Assembly: GCA_016184365.1 (NCBI GenBank)
Contig: JACPCW010000139.1
Location: 1 to 50,217 of the forward strand
From: Candidatus Rokuibacteriota bacterium
Lineage (GTDB): Bacteria > Methylomirabilota > Methylomirabilia > Rokubacteriales > CSP1-6
Direction: 5' to 3'
DNA length: 50,217 nt
A program made the translations under genes and the position numbers. Positions 35,178-43,459 of this stretch are shown one piece after another. How positions within the stretch are numbered: the stretch's first letter is position 1; the number at the start of each line of letters is the position of its first letter. The notes below the pieces were generated by a model. It worked only from the letters and a program-made list of their open reading frames with translations. It was not told the DNA's origin and did not search any database.

Positions 35178-35729
35178 TCAGTCGACGACGACCTTGCCGA
35201 CCATCATGTGGTGACCGATCCCGCAGAACTCGTTGCACACGACCCGGAAGTCGCCCGATTTGTTCGGCACGATCTTCAGGCCGTAGTCGTAGCCGGGAAC
35301 GATCTGGAAGTTCAGGTTCACGGGAAACAGGTTGAACCCGTGGTTGATGTCGAGCGACGACAGGTGGAGCGTGTACTGGGCGCCTTCCTTGAGCTTGAGC
35401 ACCGGGTACCAGCGCCACATCTGTCCCGCCATGTAGATGTGACTGCCCGGCGGCGGCGCGACGACGGCGACGCCGTTGTCCTCGCCGACCTTGTAGTCGG
35501 CGATGAACTTCTCGACCCGCGCCGCGAAGTCTTGCGGATTCACTTTCGCGCGGATGCCGGACGGGTTCTGGCCGCCCTTGAAATGCCAGAAGGGCATCAT
35601 CGCGAAGAGGATCAGGCACCAGACGAACGCGATGCTGACCCAGATCTTTTCCTGTCGTCCCGCGGGTCGCCACCAGGTGCCTTGCGGCGAGACGATCGCG
35701 GAGTGCGCTTCGGTGTGTTCCATGGGCAT
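35178..35729 (-). CDS. Cytochrome oxidase subunit II-like protein with CuA site
   Basis: A 183-aa protein with one transmembrane helix (about 28-47) and a periplasmic cupredoxin domain. CuA ligands are complete: H130 (DINHGF), C165, E167, C169, H173, M176 (CNEFCGIGHHMM). It accepts electrons from a cytochrome c or cupredoxin and passes them to subunit I. Residues 52-100 form an insertion between helix and cupredoxin. It follows the small subunit by 18 bp. A full CuA site shows that electrons come from a soluble periplasmic donor rather than directly from quinol. Confidence 0.92.
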   Translation of the reverse strand: MPMEHTEAHSAIVSPQGTWWRPAGRQEKIWVSIAFVWCLILFAMMPFWHFKGGQNPSGIRAKVNPQDFAARVEKFIADYKVGEDNGVAVVAPPPGSHIYMAGQMWRWYPVLKLKEGAQYTLHLSSLDINHGFNLFPVNLNFQIVPGYDYGLKIVPNKSGDFRVVCNEFCGIGHHMMVGKVVVD

Positions 35730-35747
35730 GCCCCTTTCAGCGCCGCG

Positions 35748-35912
35748 TCACGGCAGCGTCGCCGTGGGGAGACTCATGATTTCGTAGAGGCCCCAGAGTG
35801 TGTAGAAGCCGAACATCACGACGAGCCCGGCGACGAGGAGCAGGAACGGCCGCTCGAGCAGTCGCTGGCCCAGCGGAACGGCGTGATCACCGGACGACGG
35901 CGCCTGTGCCAT
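35748..35912 (-). CDS. Small single-helix subunit of the heme-copper complex
   Basis: A 54-aa peptide with one transmembrane helix (about 22-44, RPFLLLVAGLVVMFGFYTLW). Small one-helix subunits (IIa) accompany ba3-type oxidases, and its place directly before subunit II supports that role. ATG 35912 has GAGGGA 5 nt upstream; an in-frame ATG at 35936 would add eight residues. First gene of the six-gene respiratory operon; the transcript start must lie in the ~140 bp up to the divergent E2 gene. Confidence 0.7.
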   Translation of the reverse strand: MAQAPSSGDHAVPLGQRLLERPFLLLVAGLVVMFGFYTLWGLYEIMSLPTATLP

Positions 35913-36050
35913 GGGTTCCCTCGCTTTCACGTCCATGGGTAACCCGTCCGGGGCGGTCGCGACTATGACGGGAGTCATAAGCCGCGCAAAACGCGCACGG
36001 TGATGCGAACGCACCACGACCGGGGAGGCCATGCGATACGATGTCCGGGC

Positions 36051-37370
36051 ATGGCGACCGCGAACGTCATCATGCCGGCGCTCGAGCTGGCGCAGGAGAC
36101 CGGCAAGGTCCTGCGCTGGCTCAAGCAGCCGGGTGATCGGGTCACGAAGGGCGAGCCGATCGTCGAGATCGAGACCGACAAGGTGACGGTCGAGATCGAG
36201 GCGCCGGCCGCCGGATTCCTCGGCGACGTCACCGCGCACGAAGGTGACGTCGTCCCCGTCGGGCGCACGATCGCGCGCATCGTGGACCAGGCGGGCGGTG
36301 TCGCTGCGGCGCCCGTCGTGGCATCCGCGCCGGCCGCCACCGTCGCGCCGACGTCGCCGCCCGCGTCGATCAAGGCGTCGCCGCTGGCCCGCAAGCTCGC
36401 CGAGCAGCACGGCGTCGACCTCGCGCAGGTGAAGACCGCGAGCGGGAAGATCGAAAAGGCCGACGTGCTCGCGTACGTCGAACGCCGGAAGTCGGCGCCG
36501 GCCGCGAACGGTCCGGTGGCGCTCGGCACGCCGGCATCACCGAAGGCGCGCCGACTCGCCGCGGAGCACGGCCTCGATGTCGGAGCGCTGACGGGCTCCG
36601 GTCCCGGCGGCGCGGTGCTCGTCGCGGACGTGCTCGCCGCGTCGTCGCACGTCTCGGTCGTCGCGGCAGGCGAGATGTCCGAGGCCCGACCGCGCACCGA
36701 AGCGCCGGCCATGAGCAACGTCTGGCGCGTCATGGCCGAGCGCATGACGGCGAGCTGGACGACGGCGCCGCACTTCTATCTGGTTCGCGAGGTCGACGTG
36801 AGCCGGCTGGTGACGTGGCTGGACCGCGCGCGCCGGCAGACGGGCGCCCACGTCACGTACACCGACCTGCTGGTGAAGCTGGTCGCCGCGGCGATCGGGC
36901 AGCACCCGTCGATCAACGCCTCGTGGAAGGACGGCACGATCGTGCGGCACGCCGACATCAACGTCGGCCTGGCGGTCGCGATCGACGCCGGTCTCGTCGT
37001 GCCGGTGATCCACCGGGCTGATACCCTGAGCCTGGCGGAGCTGGCGTCACGCCGCGACGATCTGGTCGGGCGCGCCCAGGCCGGGAAGCTGCGCCCCGCC
37101 GACATCCAGGGTGGCGTGTTCACGATCAGCAACCTCGGGATGTACGGCGTCGACGCCTTCAGCGCGATCGTCAACCCGCCGCAGGCGGCCATCCTCGCGG
37201 TCGGACGCATCGCGGACCGCGTCGTGGCGGTCAACGGGCAGCCCGCGGTGCAGCCGACGATGGTGCTGACGCTGTCCTGCGACCACCGGGCCGTCGATGG
37301 CGCGCGCGGTGCACAGTTTCTCGGAGCGCTTGCCGATCTGATCGAGGAGCCGCTCGCGTTGCTCGTCTGA
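36051..37370 (+). CDS. Dihydrolipoamide acyltransferase (E2) with two peripheral-subunit-binding domains
   Basis: A 439-aa E2 core of a 2-oxoacid dehydrogenase complex. Order: lipoyl domain (1-78, lipoyl Lys44 in ETDKVTVE), Ala/Pro linker, first PSBD (about 108-145, ASPLARKLAEQHGVDLAQV), second PSBD (about 162-198, ASPKARRLAAEHGLDVGAL), and catalytic domain (218-439) with H412 and D416 in SCDHRAVDG. Bacterial E2 chains usually have one PSBD. The best SD (GGGGAGG, 36022) is 22 nt from the ATG, so translation may be modest. It is likely the E2 for the dispersed E1 alpha and beta; no E3 (lipoamide dehydrogenase) is in the window. Confidence 0.9.
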   Translation: MATANVIMPALELAQETGKVLRWLKQPGDRVTKGEPIVEIETDKVTVEIEAPAAGFLGDVTAHEGDVVPVGRTIARIVDQAGGVAAAPVVASAPAATVAPTSPPASIKASPLARKLAEQHGVDLAQVKTASGKIEKADVLAYVERRKSAPAANGPVALGTPASPKARRLAAEHGLDVGALTGSGPGGAVLVADVLAASSHVSVVAAGEMSEARPRTEAPAMSNVWRVMAERMTASWTTAPHFYLVREVDVSRLVTWLDRARRQTGAHVTYTDLLVKLVAAAIGQHPSINASWKDGTIVRHADINVGLAVAIDAGLVVPVIHRADTLSLAELASRRDDLVGRAQAGKLRPADIQGGVFTISNLGMYGVDAFSAIVNPPQAAILAVGRIADRVVAVNGQPAVQPTMVLTLSCDHRAVDGARGAQFLGALADLIEEPLALLV

Positions 37371-37395
37371 ACGCGCGGGACCAGAAGGAGACCGG

Positions 37396-37806
37396 ATGGA
37401 GAACGACCGACGATATCGCCAGCGGGACTACAAGAGCACGGGCGCCGACAAGCGTGAGCCGCCGCGGCCGCCGGCCAGCAGCGCGGCGCCGTCCGGACCG
37501 ATGCTTCCCACGCGCCTCCTGTCGCGCTGCGCTGCGTGCGGGGTGCAGCTGCCCGTCGCCACCGACTCGCTCGAGCACTGCCCGGCGTGCCGCGTGCCGA
37601 TGCACGCGTGCCGGCAGTGCACCCACTTCGACCCGGCGCAACGCTTCGAATGCGTCCAGCCGATCGCCGACCGCATTTCGGACAAGAACGGGCGCAACCA
37701 GTGCGCGTCGTTCGCGATCCGGGTGACCGTCGAGCGCGACACTTCGCCCGGCGCCGCGCGTCCGCAGGACGCCCGCCGCGGGTTCGACGACCTCTTCAAA
37801 AAATAG
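37396..37806 (+). CDS. Cys-rich zinc-ribbon protein, function unknown
   Basis: A 136-aa soluble protein. After a polar, disordered N-terminus (1-40) there are two CxxC pairs, CAACG and CPAC, followed by CRQCTHFDP and further Cys in FECVQPI and NQCASF, enough for two zinc sites or a ribbon. AAGGAG precedes the ATG by ~6 nt. It lies between the E2 and CoxL-like genes on the same strand with short spacing (25 and 4 bp). No named family recognised. Confidence 0.7.
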   Translation: MENDRRYRQRDYKSTGADKREPPRPPASSAAPSGPMLPTRLLSRCAACGVQLPVATDSLEHCPACRVPMHACRQCTHFDPAQRFECVQPIADRISDKNGRNQCASFAIRVTVERDTSPGAARPQDARRGFDDLFKK

Positions 37807-37810
37807 TCGG

Positions 37811-40072
37811 TTGCCGTTCGGCGATCGCATCAAGCGGCTCGAAGATCCCCGTCTCCTCACCGGCGGTGGGCGCTACGTGGACGATCTCCTGCGTCCCGGC
37901 ACGGCGCACGCGGTCATCGTGCGCGGCGCGCATGCGCACGCGCGGCTTCGCCGCATCGACGTCCGGCGCGCCGCGGCGCATCCCGGCGTGGTCGCGTGCC
38001 TGACGGGCGCTGACCTCGGCGCGACGACGCCCATCCCGATTCGCCTCGGCGCCAAGCCGATTCACGACGCGTGGCTGCAACCGCCGCTCGCGGTCGATCG
38101 TGTGCGTTACGTCGGTGAGCCCGTCGCCGTCATCGTGGCGAGCGACCGCAGCACCGCCGTCGATGCGCGCGAGCTCGTCGCGATCGAGTACGAGCCGCTT
38201 CCCGTCCTGGTCGACGTCGCCGACGCGCGGGCCGAGCAGATCGCGGATGCCTGGACGACGACGGTCGGGGACGTCGACGCCGCGCTGCGCGATGCCGCAT
38301 GCGTCGTCCGCGAGCGTCTCTCGGTCGGACGGCAGACCGGCGTGCCGCTCGAGACGCGCGGGCTCCTCGCCGAGTGGGACGCCGCCGCCGCGCGCCTCAC
38401 CGTGTGGGGCGAGACGAAAGTGCCGTACTTCAATCGCCGGACGCTCGCGGCCATGCTCGGCCTCGACGAGACACGGATCCATTTCGTCGAAGCGGACGTC
38501 GGCGGCAGCTTCGGCGTCCGCGGCGAGTTCTATCCCGAGGACCTCCTGGTCCCGTACCTGGCCCGGCGGCTCCGCCGTCCGGTGAAGTGGGTGGAAGACC
38601 GCCGCGAGCATTTCGTCGCCATCAATCACTCGCGCGAGCAGCAGTGGTCGATCGCGGCCGGCGTCGACGCCGCGGGACGCCTGCTCGTTCTCGACGCCAC
38701 GCTCGTCAACGACATGGGCGCGTACCTCCGCACGCATGGCGTCTGGGTCCCGGCGCTCGCCGCGGCCTACCTGCCTGGCCCGTATCGCGTGCCGGCCTTC
38801 CGGTGCCGCGTGTCGTGCGTGATGACGAACAAGACGCCGACCGGCACGGTGCGCGGTCCCGGGTTCTTCGAAGGCAGCTTCGTGCGCGAGCGCGTGCTCG
38901 ACATCGTCGCCGCGCGGCTCGGCCTCGACCCCGCGGAGATCCGCCGCCGCAACCTCACGACCCCGAGCGACGTGCCGTACGCCGTCAACACCGTGGCGAC
39001 CGCGGTGATCGGGCGCGAGGCGGACTTCGCCGGCGAGGACTTCGGCGCGATGTTCGAAGAAGCGCTGAAGGCCGGGCAGTACGAGACGCGACGCGCGCAG
39101 TGTCGCGAGCGGAACGCGGCCGGTGGCGACGTGCGGTACGGCGTCGGGATCGCGGCCGTCGTCGAGACGTCGGGCGTCGGTCCGTTCGAGAGCGCCCGCG
39201 TGATGCTCACGTCCGCCGGAGCGATCGAGCTGGCGACCGGCGCGACGTCGGTGGGACAGGGGCTTCCGACGACGCTCGCGCAGGTCTGTGCCGATGTCCT
39301 GTCGATCGCGCCCGGCGACGTCACGGTGCATCTCGGTGATACGCACTGGATGCCGCACGGCGTCGGCAGCTCCGCCAGCCGATCGGCGGTCATGGCGGGC
39401 AGCGCGGTGCATCAGGCGTCCACGCGTTTGCGCGAAGCGATCGTCGCCGTCGCCGCCGGGCACTTCGAAGCGAGCGCCGACGACGTGACGCTCGAGCACG
39501 GCGCGGCGATCGTTCGTGGCGTGCCCGATCGACGGTGCTCGCTGCGCGAGATCGCGGCGCTCGCCGGCGCGCCGCTCGAAGCGGAATGGCGTCACGACAC
39601 GACGCGCAGTCTCGGCTCGCTGTCCGTGCACCTCTCGGTCGTCGGCGTCGACGTGACGACCGGCGCGGTCCGGCCCGAGACGCACTTCGTGCTGTGCGAT
39701 GTCGGGCGCGCGATCAATCCGACGATCGTCGAAGGCCAGCTCGTCGGCGGCGTGATCCAGGGGCTGGGGCACGCGACCATGGAAGAGCTGGTGTACGACC
39801 CGAGCGGGCAGCTCGTGACCGGCACGTTGATGGACTATGCGATCCCGGTCGCCGAGCGCACGCCGACCGTCGAGATCGTCCGGCACGACGCGCCCGCGCC
39901 GTCGAATCCGCTCGGCGTCAAGGGCGCGGGCGAGGCGGGGACGTCCGGCGCCGGCGCGGCGCTGGCGAACGCGGTGGCCGATGCGCTCGGCGAAGCGAGC
40001 GCGCCGCGGCACCTGCCGGTGACCGCGCCGCGCGTCAAGGCGGCGATCGACGCGGCTGCGCGTGCGTCGTGA
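37811..40072 (+). CDS. Xanthine dehydrogenase/CoxL-family molybdopterin-binding subunit (orphan)
   Basis: A 753-aa large subunit of a molybdenum hydroxylase. N-terminal ald_Xan_dh_C domain (RIKRLEDPRLLTGGGRYVDD to ~130) is followed by the Mo-cofactor domains, with VGGSFGVRGEFYPEDLL, GTVRGPGFFEGSF, SVGQGLPTTLAQV and the catalytic Glu in KGAGEAGTSGAG. The form I CO dehydrogenase loop AYxCSFR is not present, so it is a form II/other hydroxylase. FAD and 2Fe-2S subunits, normally adjacent, are missing. It starts with TTG at 37811, 4 bp after the zinc-ribbon gene, and overlaps the MFS gene (GTGA). Substrate unknown, perhaps taken up by that carrier. Confidence 0.88.
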   Translation: MPFGDRIKRLEDPRLLTGGGRYVDDLLRPGTAHAVIVRGAHAHARLRRIDVRRAAAHPGVVACLTGADLGATTPIPIRLGAKPIHDAWLQPPLAVDRVRYVGEPVAVIVASDRSTAVDARELVAIEYEPLPVLVDVADARAEQIADAWTTTVGDVDAALRDAACVVRERLSVGRQTGVPLETRGLLAEWDAAAARLTVWGETKVPYFNRRTLAAMLGLDETRIHFVEADVGGSFGVRGEFYPEDLLVPYLARRLRRPVKWVEDRREHFVAINHSREQQWSIAAGVDAAGRLLVLDATLVNDMGAYLRTHGVWVPALAAAYLPGPYRVPAFRCRVSCVMTNKTPTGTVRGPGFFEGSFVRERVLDIVAARLGLDPAEIRRRNLTTPSDVPYAVNTVATAVIGREADFAGEDFGAMFEEALKAGQYETRRAQCRERNAAGGDVRYGVGIAAVVETSGVGPFESARVMLTSAGAIELATGATSVGQGLPTTLAQVCADVLSIAPGDVTVHLGDTHWMPHGVGSSASRSAVMAGSAVHQASTRLREAIVAVAAGHFEASADDVTLEHGAAIVRGVPDRRCSLREIAALAGAPLEAEWRHDTTRSLGSLSVHLSVVGVDVTTGAVRPETHFVLCDVGRAINPTIVEGQLVGGVIQGLGHATMEELVYDPSGQLVTGTLMDYAIPVAERTPTVEIVRHDAPAPSNPLGVKGAGEAGTSGAGAALANAVADALGEASAPRHLPVTAPRVKAAIDAAARAS

Positions 40073-41289
40073 CGTCGCGCGTCCTCGTCGCGACCTTCGT
40101 CACGCTCGGCCTCACCTACGGGTTCTGGTACGCGTACTCCGTCTTTCTCGTCGCGTTCCTCCGCGAGTTCGGCTGGAGCCGCTCGGTCGTGGCGGGCGCG
40201 TTTTCCGTGCTCGTCCTCGGCCACGGCGTCTCGGGTCCGCTGCTCGGCTGGCTCGTCGAGCGCGTCGGGCCGCGCGCGGTCATCGCGACGGGCGGCGTGG
40301 TGCTCGCGACGTCGCTCTTCGTCGGCGCGCACGTCTCCGCGATCTGGCATCTCTACGTCGTCTTCGGCGTGCTCGCGTCGCTCGGGATCAGCGCCGCCGG
40401 GTGGGTGCCGTCGGTCGTCCTGATCCGCGGCTGGTTTCCCGCGAAGGTGGGAACGGCGATCGGCATCGCGTCCGCCGGCATCGGCGTCGGCATCTTCGCG
40501 CTCGTGCCGTTCACGCAGCTCCTGATCGACTGGATCGGCTGGCGCTGGGCGCTCCGTGTGCTCGGCGCGATGATCGCCGTGTGGATCCTTCCGGCGACGC
40601 TGCTGCTGGTCCAGGCGCCGCCGGCGGCCGTGCCCGCGGCACCCGCGACACGCGTCGACACGGATCCCGCGCGGCCCCGGACGTACTGGACGCCGCTGAC
40701 GGTGCTGCGGTCGTGGCGGTTCTGGACGACCAGCGCCGTGTTCTTCGCCGGCAGCGCCTCGACGCAGATGCTGCTCGTGCACCAGGTCGCGTACCTCGTG
40801 GACCACGGCGTCTCCGCGCTCGTGGGCGCATCGGTGGTGGGCATCGTCGGCGTGGCGAGCGTCGCGGGGAAGACCGGATGGGGCGCGCTCTCGGACCGCG
40901 CCGGACGTGAGCTCACGTACAGCCTCGCGTTCGGCTGCGTCGCGGTGAGCGTCGGGTTCCTGGCGCTCGCCGGCGCCTATCCGCACACGCCGCTGCCGTA
41001 CGGCTACGCGGTGCTCATCGGCGTCGGGTACGCGGTGACCGCGCCGCTCACGCCCGCGATCTCGAGCGACCTCTTCGGCGGGCCGCAGTTCCCGCGCATC
41101 TTCGGCATGCTGCACTTCGCGAACTCGGTCGGCGGCGCGCTGGGCGCGTGGGGCGCCGGCTGGATCTTCGACGCGACCGGCAGCTACGCGTTCGCGCTGC
41201 CGATCGCCGCGGCGATGGCGCTGCTCGCGCCGGGCCTGCTCTGGATCGTCGCGCCACGCCGTCCGAACCCTCCGCCGGGCTGGCGTTGA
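40069..41289 (+). CDS. MFS transporter
   Basis: A 406-aa major facilitator with 12 predicted helices in two halves separated by a charged loop (VDTDPARPRTYWTPL). FGWSRSVVAGAFS at helix 2 and GPLLGWLVERVGPR (motif A) resemble the OFA/monocarboxylate group. The GTG start overlaps the stop of the CoxL-like gene, so the two are coupled; it may import that enzyme's substrate. Specificity is not visible in the sequence. Confidence 0.87.
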   Translation: MTSRVLVATFVTLGLTYGFWYAYSVFLVAFLREFGWSRSVVAGAFSVLVLGHGVSGPLLGWLVERVGPRAVIATGGVVLATSLFVGAHVSAIWHLYVVFGVLASLGISAAGWVPSVVLIRGWFPAKVGTAIGIASAGIGVGIFALVPFTQLLIDWIGWRWALRVLGAMIAVWILPATLLLVQAPPAAVPAAPATRVDTDPARPRTYWTPLTVLRSWRFWTTSAVFFAGSASTQMLLVHQVAYLVDHGVSALVGASVVGIVGVASVAGKTGWGALSDRAGRELTYSLAFGCVAVSVGFLALAGAYPHTPLPYGYAVLIGVGYAVTAPLTPAISSDLFGGPQFPRIFGMLHFANSVGGALGAWGAGWIFDATGSYAFALPIAAAMALLAPGLLWIVAPRRPNPPPGWR

Positions 41290-41314
41290 GACGGACCTCG
41301 TGAGTCAGTCTCTG

Positions 41315-41602
41315 CTAGGCGACCTGGTATCCGTAGCTGTCGACGGCCTCGTGGATCGTCTTCACGACGGCCGCCCGCGTCGTCTCCACCCCGTTCTGCT
41401 CCGTGGCCGGAAGCGTCGCGGTCGACAGCACGCGCTCGAGCAGCTTGGCCGACGTCTGAAGCGCGGCGAGGACGTCGAACGCGGCGCCATGCGTCCGGCA
41501 GTACACGATCCGCACCGCGCCGTTGTCGTCGTCCTCGCGAGTCACGCGGCAGCCGCACGGTGAAGGGGATCCGATCTTCAGTTGCGGGCTCGTCATCGGC
41601 AT
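41315..41602 (-). CDS. Small Cys-containing protein, function unknown
   Basis: A 95-aa protein starting MPMTSPQLKIGSPSPCGCRV; GGAGG lies 8 nt before ATG 41602. It has a Cys pair (CGCRV), a strand-like VRIVYCRTHGAAFDVL and a C-terminal helix pair. Two CxC/Cys positions plus His could bind a metal. In-frame upstream sequence to 41806 is low-complexity and unlikely to be coding. No family recognised. Confidence 0.65.
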   Translation of the reverse strand: MPMTSPQLKIGSPSPCGCRVTREDDDNGAVRIVYCRTHGAAFDVLAALQTSAKLLERVLSTATLPATEQNGVETTRAAVVKTIHEAVDSYGYQVA

Positions 41603-41635
41603 GGCGTCGACCTCCTTCCGCGTCGACACGACACT

Positions 41636-41668
41636 TGCATCAGCCATGCCACATGCATCAGCCATGCC
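41636..41668. repeat. 15-bp direct repeat upstream of 41315-41602
   Basis: TGCATCAGCCATGCC occurs at 41636-41650 and 41654-41668 (18-bp period), 34-66 bp before the start codon of the minus-strand small gene. Spacing near two helical turns fits tandem protein sites, or a simple duplication. The rest of 41603-41870 holds an inverted repeat CGTGAC/GTCACG (41812-41829) and no gene. Confidence 0.5.
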
Positions 41669-41870
41669 TCGGCTCCTGATGCGGCGACGCGCCTTGCCGC
41701 AAGTGCGCGCGGTGATTCGATGCTTCCAGGCCGCCTGGTTCGTGCGCGCCATGCCGGACGCGAGGCCCGTGTTCGCGATGCGATGGCGACGCGACTGGCT
41801 GACCATGACGCCGTGACGAATTGGTCACGATCGCGCCAGTCTGGCCACAACCTTGGCAGCCCGCGCGCGA

Positions 41871-42881
41871 TCAGTACTCGTCGAACATGTGTTGCACCCT
41901 GTCAACCTCGTCGGTCACGGTCAGGGCGAGCATCGCGAGGATGCGCGCCTTCTGGGGCGTGAGGTTGTCGGCGACGACGAGACCGCGATCGGCAAACGTG
42001 GTCCGCCGCAGCACGCGGCCGCTGCCCGCGCGACTCGAGAGCACGACGAGCACGCCGCGGCGGCGCGCCTCGAGGAGCGCGTCCATCTCGCCGCTCGTCG
42101 TCACGCCGGGCGCGAGCGACGCGGCCACGATCGCGCGTGCGCCGCTGGCGACGAATGCGGCGATCGCCGCGCCGTCGGCGCCGGCGTACGAATAGCTGAT
42201 GTCGACGCGCGGCAGGTCGGTCGCACCGCGCACGTCGAACTCGGTGTCGGGCGCGTGGCGGCGGGTGGGGCGGCGGTAGAGCGCGACCCGGCCGTCGGGG
42301 TCCGCGTAGCCCAGCATGCCGACGTCGGGACTGCGAAACGTCTCGAGCCGCAGCGTCGACGTCTTCGTCACTTCGCGGGCCGCCTGGATCTCGTCGTTCA
42401 GGAGCGCGAGCACGCCCATGCCTCGCGCCTCGGCCGCGGCCGCGACGCGGACGGCGCCGAGGAGATTCATGGGCGCGTCGGTGCTGAGCCCGCTGAACGG
42501 CCGTTGCGCGCCCACGACCACGATCGGCACGTCGACCTTCGCCGTGAGGTTCAGGAAGTACGCGGTCTCTTCGAGCGTCGCGGTGCCGTGGGTGATGACG
42601 ATGCCGTCGATCGGCGCCTCGCGCGTGACCACCTCGTGCACGACGCGGTTCAGCTCGAGCCAGTCGCGCGGACCGATCGCCGGGCTGCCGACCGCGCGGT
42701 GTCGCACGGGGACGACGTCCGCGACGGTCGCGAGCTCCGGCACCTCCGCGACGAGCTCGTCGGCCTCGAGCTTCTTGCCGTGGTCCATGTACTGCCAGAC
42801 ATCGAGCGAGTCGCGCCCGACCGATGAAATCGTTCCGCCGGTGCCGATGACGGCTACGCGCCGCCGCCTTTGTGCGCTCAT
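41871..42881 (-). CDS. Asparaginase/glutaminase family protein with altered active site
   Basis: A 336-aa cytosolic member of the type I/II asparaginase family. First catalytic loop VIGTGGTISS (T17) and the lysine loop REVTKTST (K173) are present, as is THGT with T100. The next residue, always Asp in true asparaginases (THGTDT), is Ala101 here (THGTATLEE), so the Thr-Lys-Asp triad is incomplete. It may be weak, act on another amide, or be non-catalytic. The ATG at 42881 is well placed before RVAVIGTGG. Monocistronic. Confidence 0.82.
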   Translation of the reverse strand: MSAQRRRRVAVIGTGGTISSVGRDSLDVWQYMDHGKKLEADELVAEVPELATVADVVPVRHRAVGSPAIGPRDWLELNRVVHEVVTREAPIDGIVITHGTATLEETAYFLNLTAKVDVPIVVVGAQRPFSGLSTDAPMNLLGAVRVAAAAEARGMGVLALLNDEIQAAREVTKTSTLRLETFRSPDVGMLGYADPDGRVALYRRPTRRHAPDTEFDVRGATDLPRVDISYSYAGADGAAIAAFVASGARAIVAASLAPGVTTSGEMDALLEARRRGVLVVLSSRAGSGRVLRRTTFADRGLVVADNLTPQKARILAMLALTVTDEVDRVQHMFDEY

Positions 42882-42963
42882 CGTGTCCTCTCGGGTGATC
42901 GGGGTCGGTGTATCACGCGGGCACTGTACCGCGGCCAGCGTCGGTAAGCGGTGGGGGGATGCC

Positions 42964-42988
42964 GGGGGGAGCGGCGCTCGCTCCCCCC
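42964..42988. repeat. GC-rich hairpin in divergent intergenic region
   Basis: GGGGGGAGCG (42964-42973) and CGCTCCCCCC (42979-42988) form a 10-bp perfect stem with a 5-nt loop, 18 bp upstream of the ATG at 43007. It is similar in composition to the G6-stem of the dispersed repeat but lacks the GATTCGAG part. It could fold in the 5' leader of the downstream gene. Confidence 0.5.
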
Positions 42989-43006
42989 GCCTATGATGGA
43001 TCCCGT

Positions 43007-43459
43007 ATGCGCACGCCGATCCGACTGGTACCCGACGCGATCGCCCGCTGGATGTCCCGCGCGCGGTATCTCCGATGGCTCGACGCCATCGCCGCGTGGC
43101 TCGGGCTGTGGGCTGTCGTGGCGTACACGTTCCCGCGCGCGTCGTTCACTGTCGCCGCGGTGGCCGCGCTGGCGGCGGTCGTCGCGCTCTCGCTCGTGCT
43201 GCCGATCCGCGTGCGGTGGCGACCGGTGACCGGCTGGGTCGGGCTCACCGTCAGCCGCTCGCTCCGCCCGGGCGATCGCGCCTGGTGGGTGCAGCCGCAT
43301 CGCAGTGAATCCGTCGTCGTGACCGCGCTCCACGGCGTACGCGTGACGATTGCGATGGCGCACCACGGCGAGTCGGAGGGGCTCACCGTCCGGCGGACGC
43401 GGGCGCTCATCGTTCCGGCCGACGACGTGCGCGACGCCGGCGGCCGACCGGTCAGGTGA
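43007..43459 (+). CDS. Two-helix membrane protein, function unknown
   Basis: A 150-aa protein with two adjacent transmembrane helices (about 31-48 and 52-68: WLGLWAVVAYTF, FTVAAVAALAAVVALSLVL) and a soluble C-terminal domain with beta character (GWVGLTVSRSL, SVVVTALHGVRVTIAM). ATG 43007 is preferred over longer in-frame starts that cross the hairpin. No family recognised. Its end overlaps the convergent SDR gene by 8 bp. Confidence 0.65.
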   Translation: MRTPIRLVPDAIARWMSRARYLRWLDAIAAWLGLWAVVAYTFPRASFTVAAVAALAAVVALSLVLPIRVRWRPVTGWVGLTVSRSLRPGDRAWWVQPHRSESVVVTALHGVRVTIAMAHHGESEGLTVRRTRALIVPADDVRDAGGRPVR

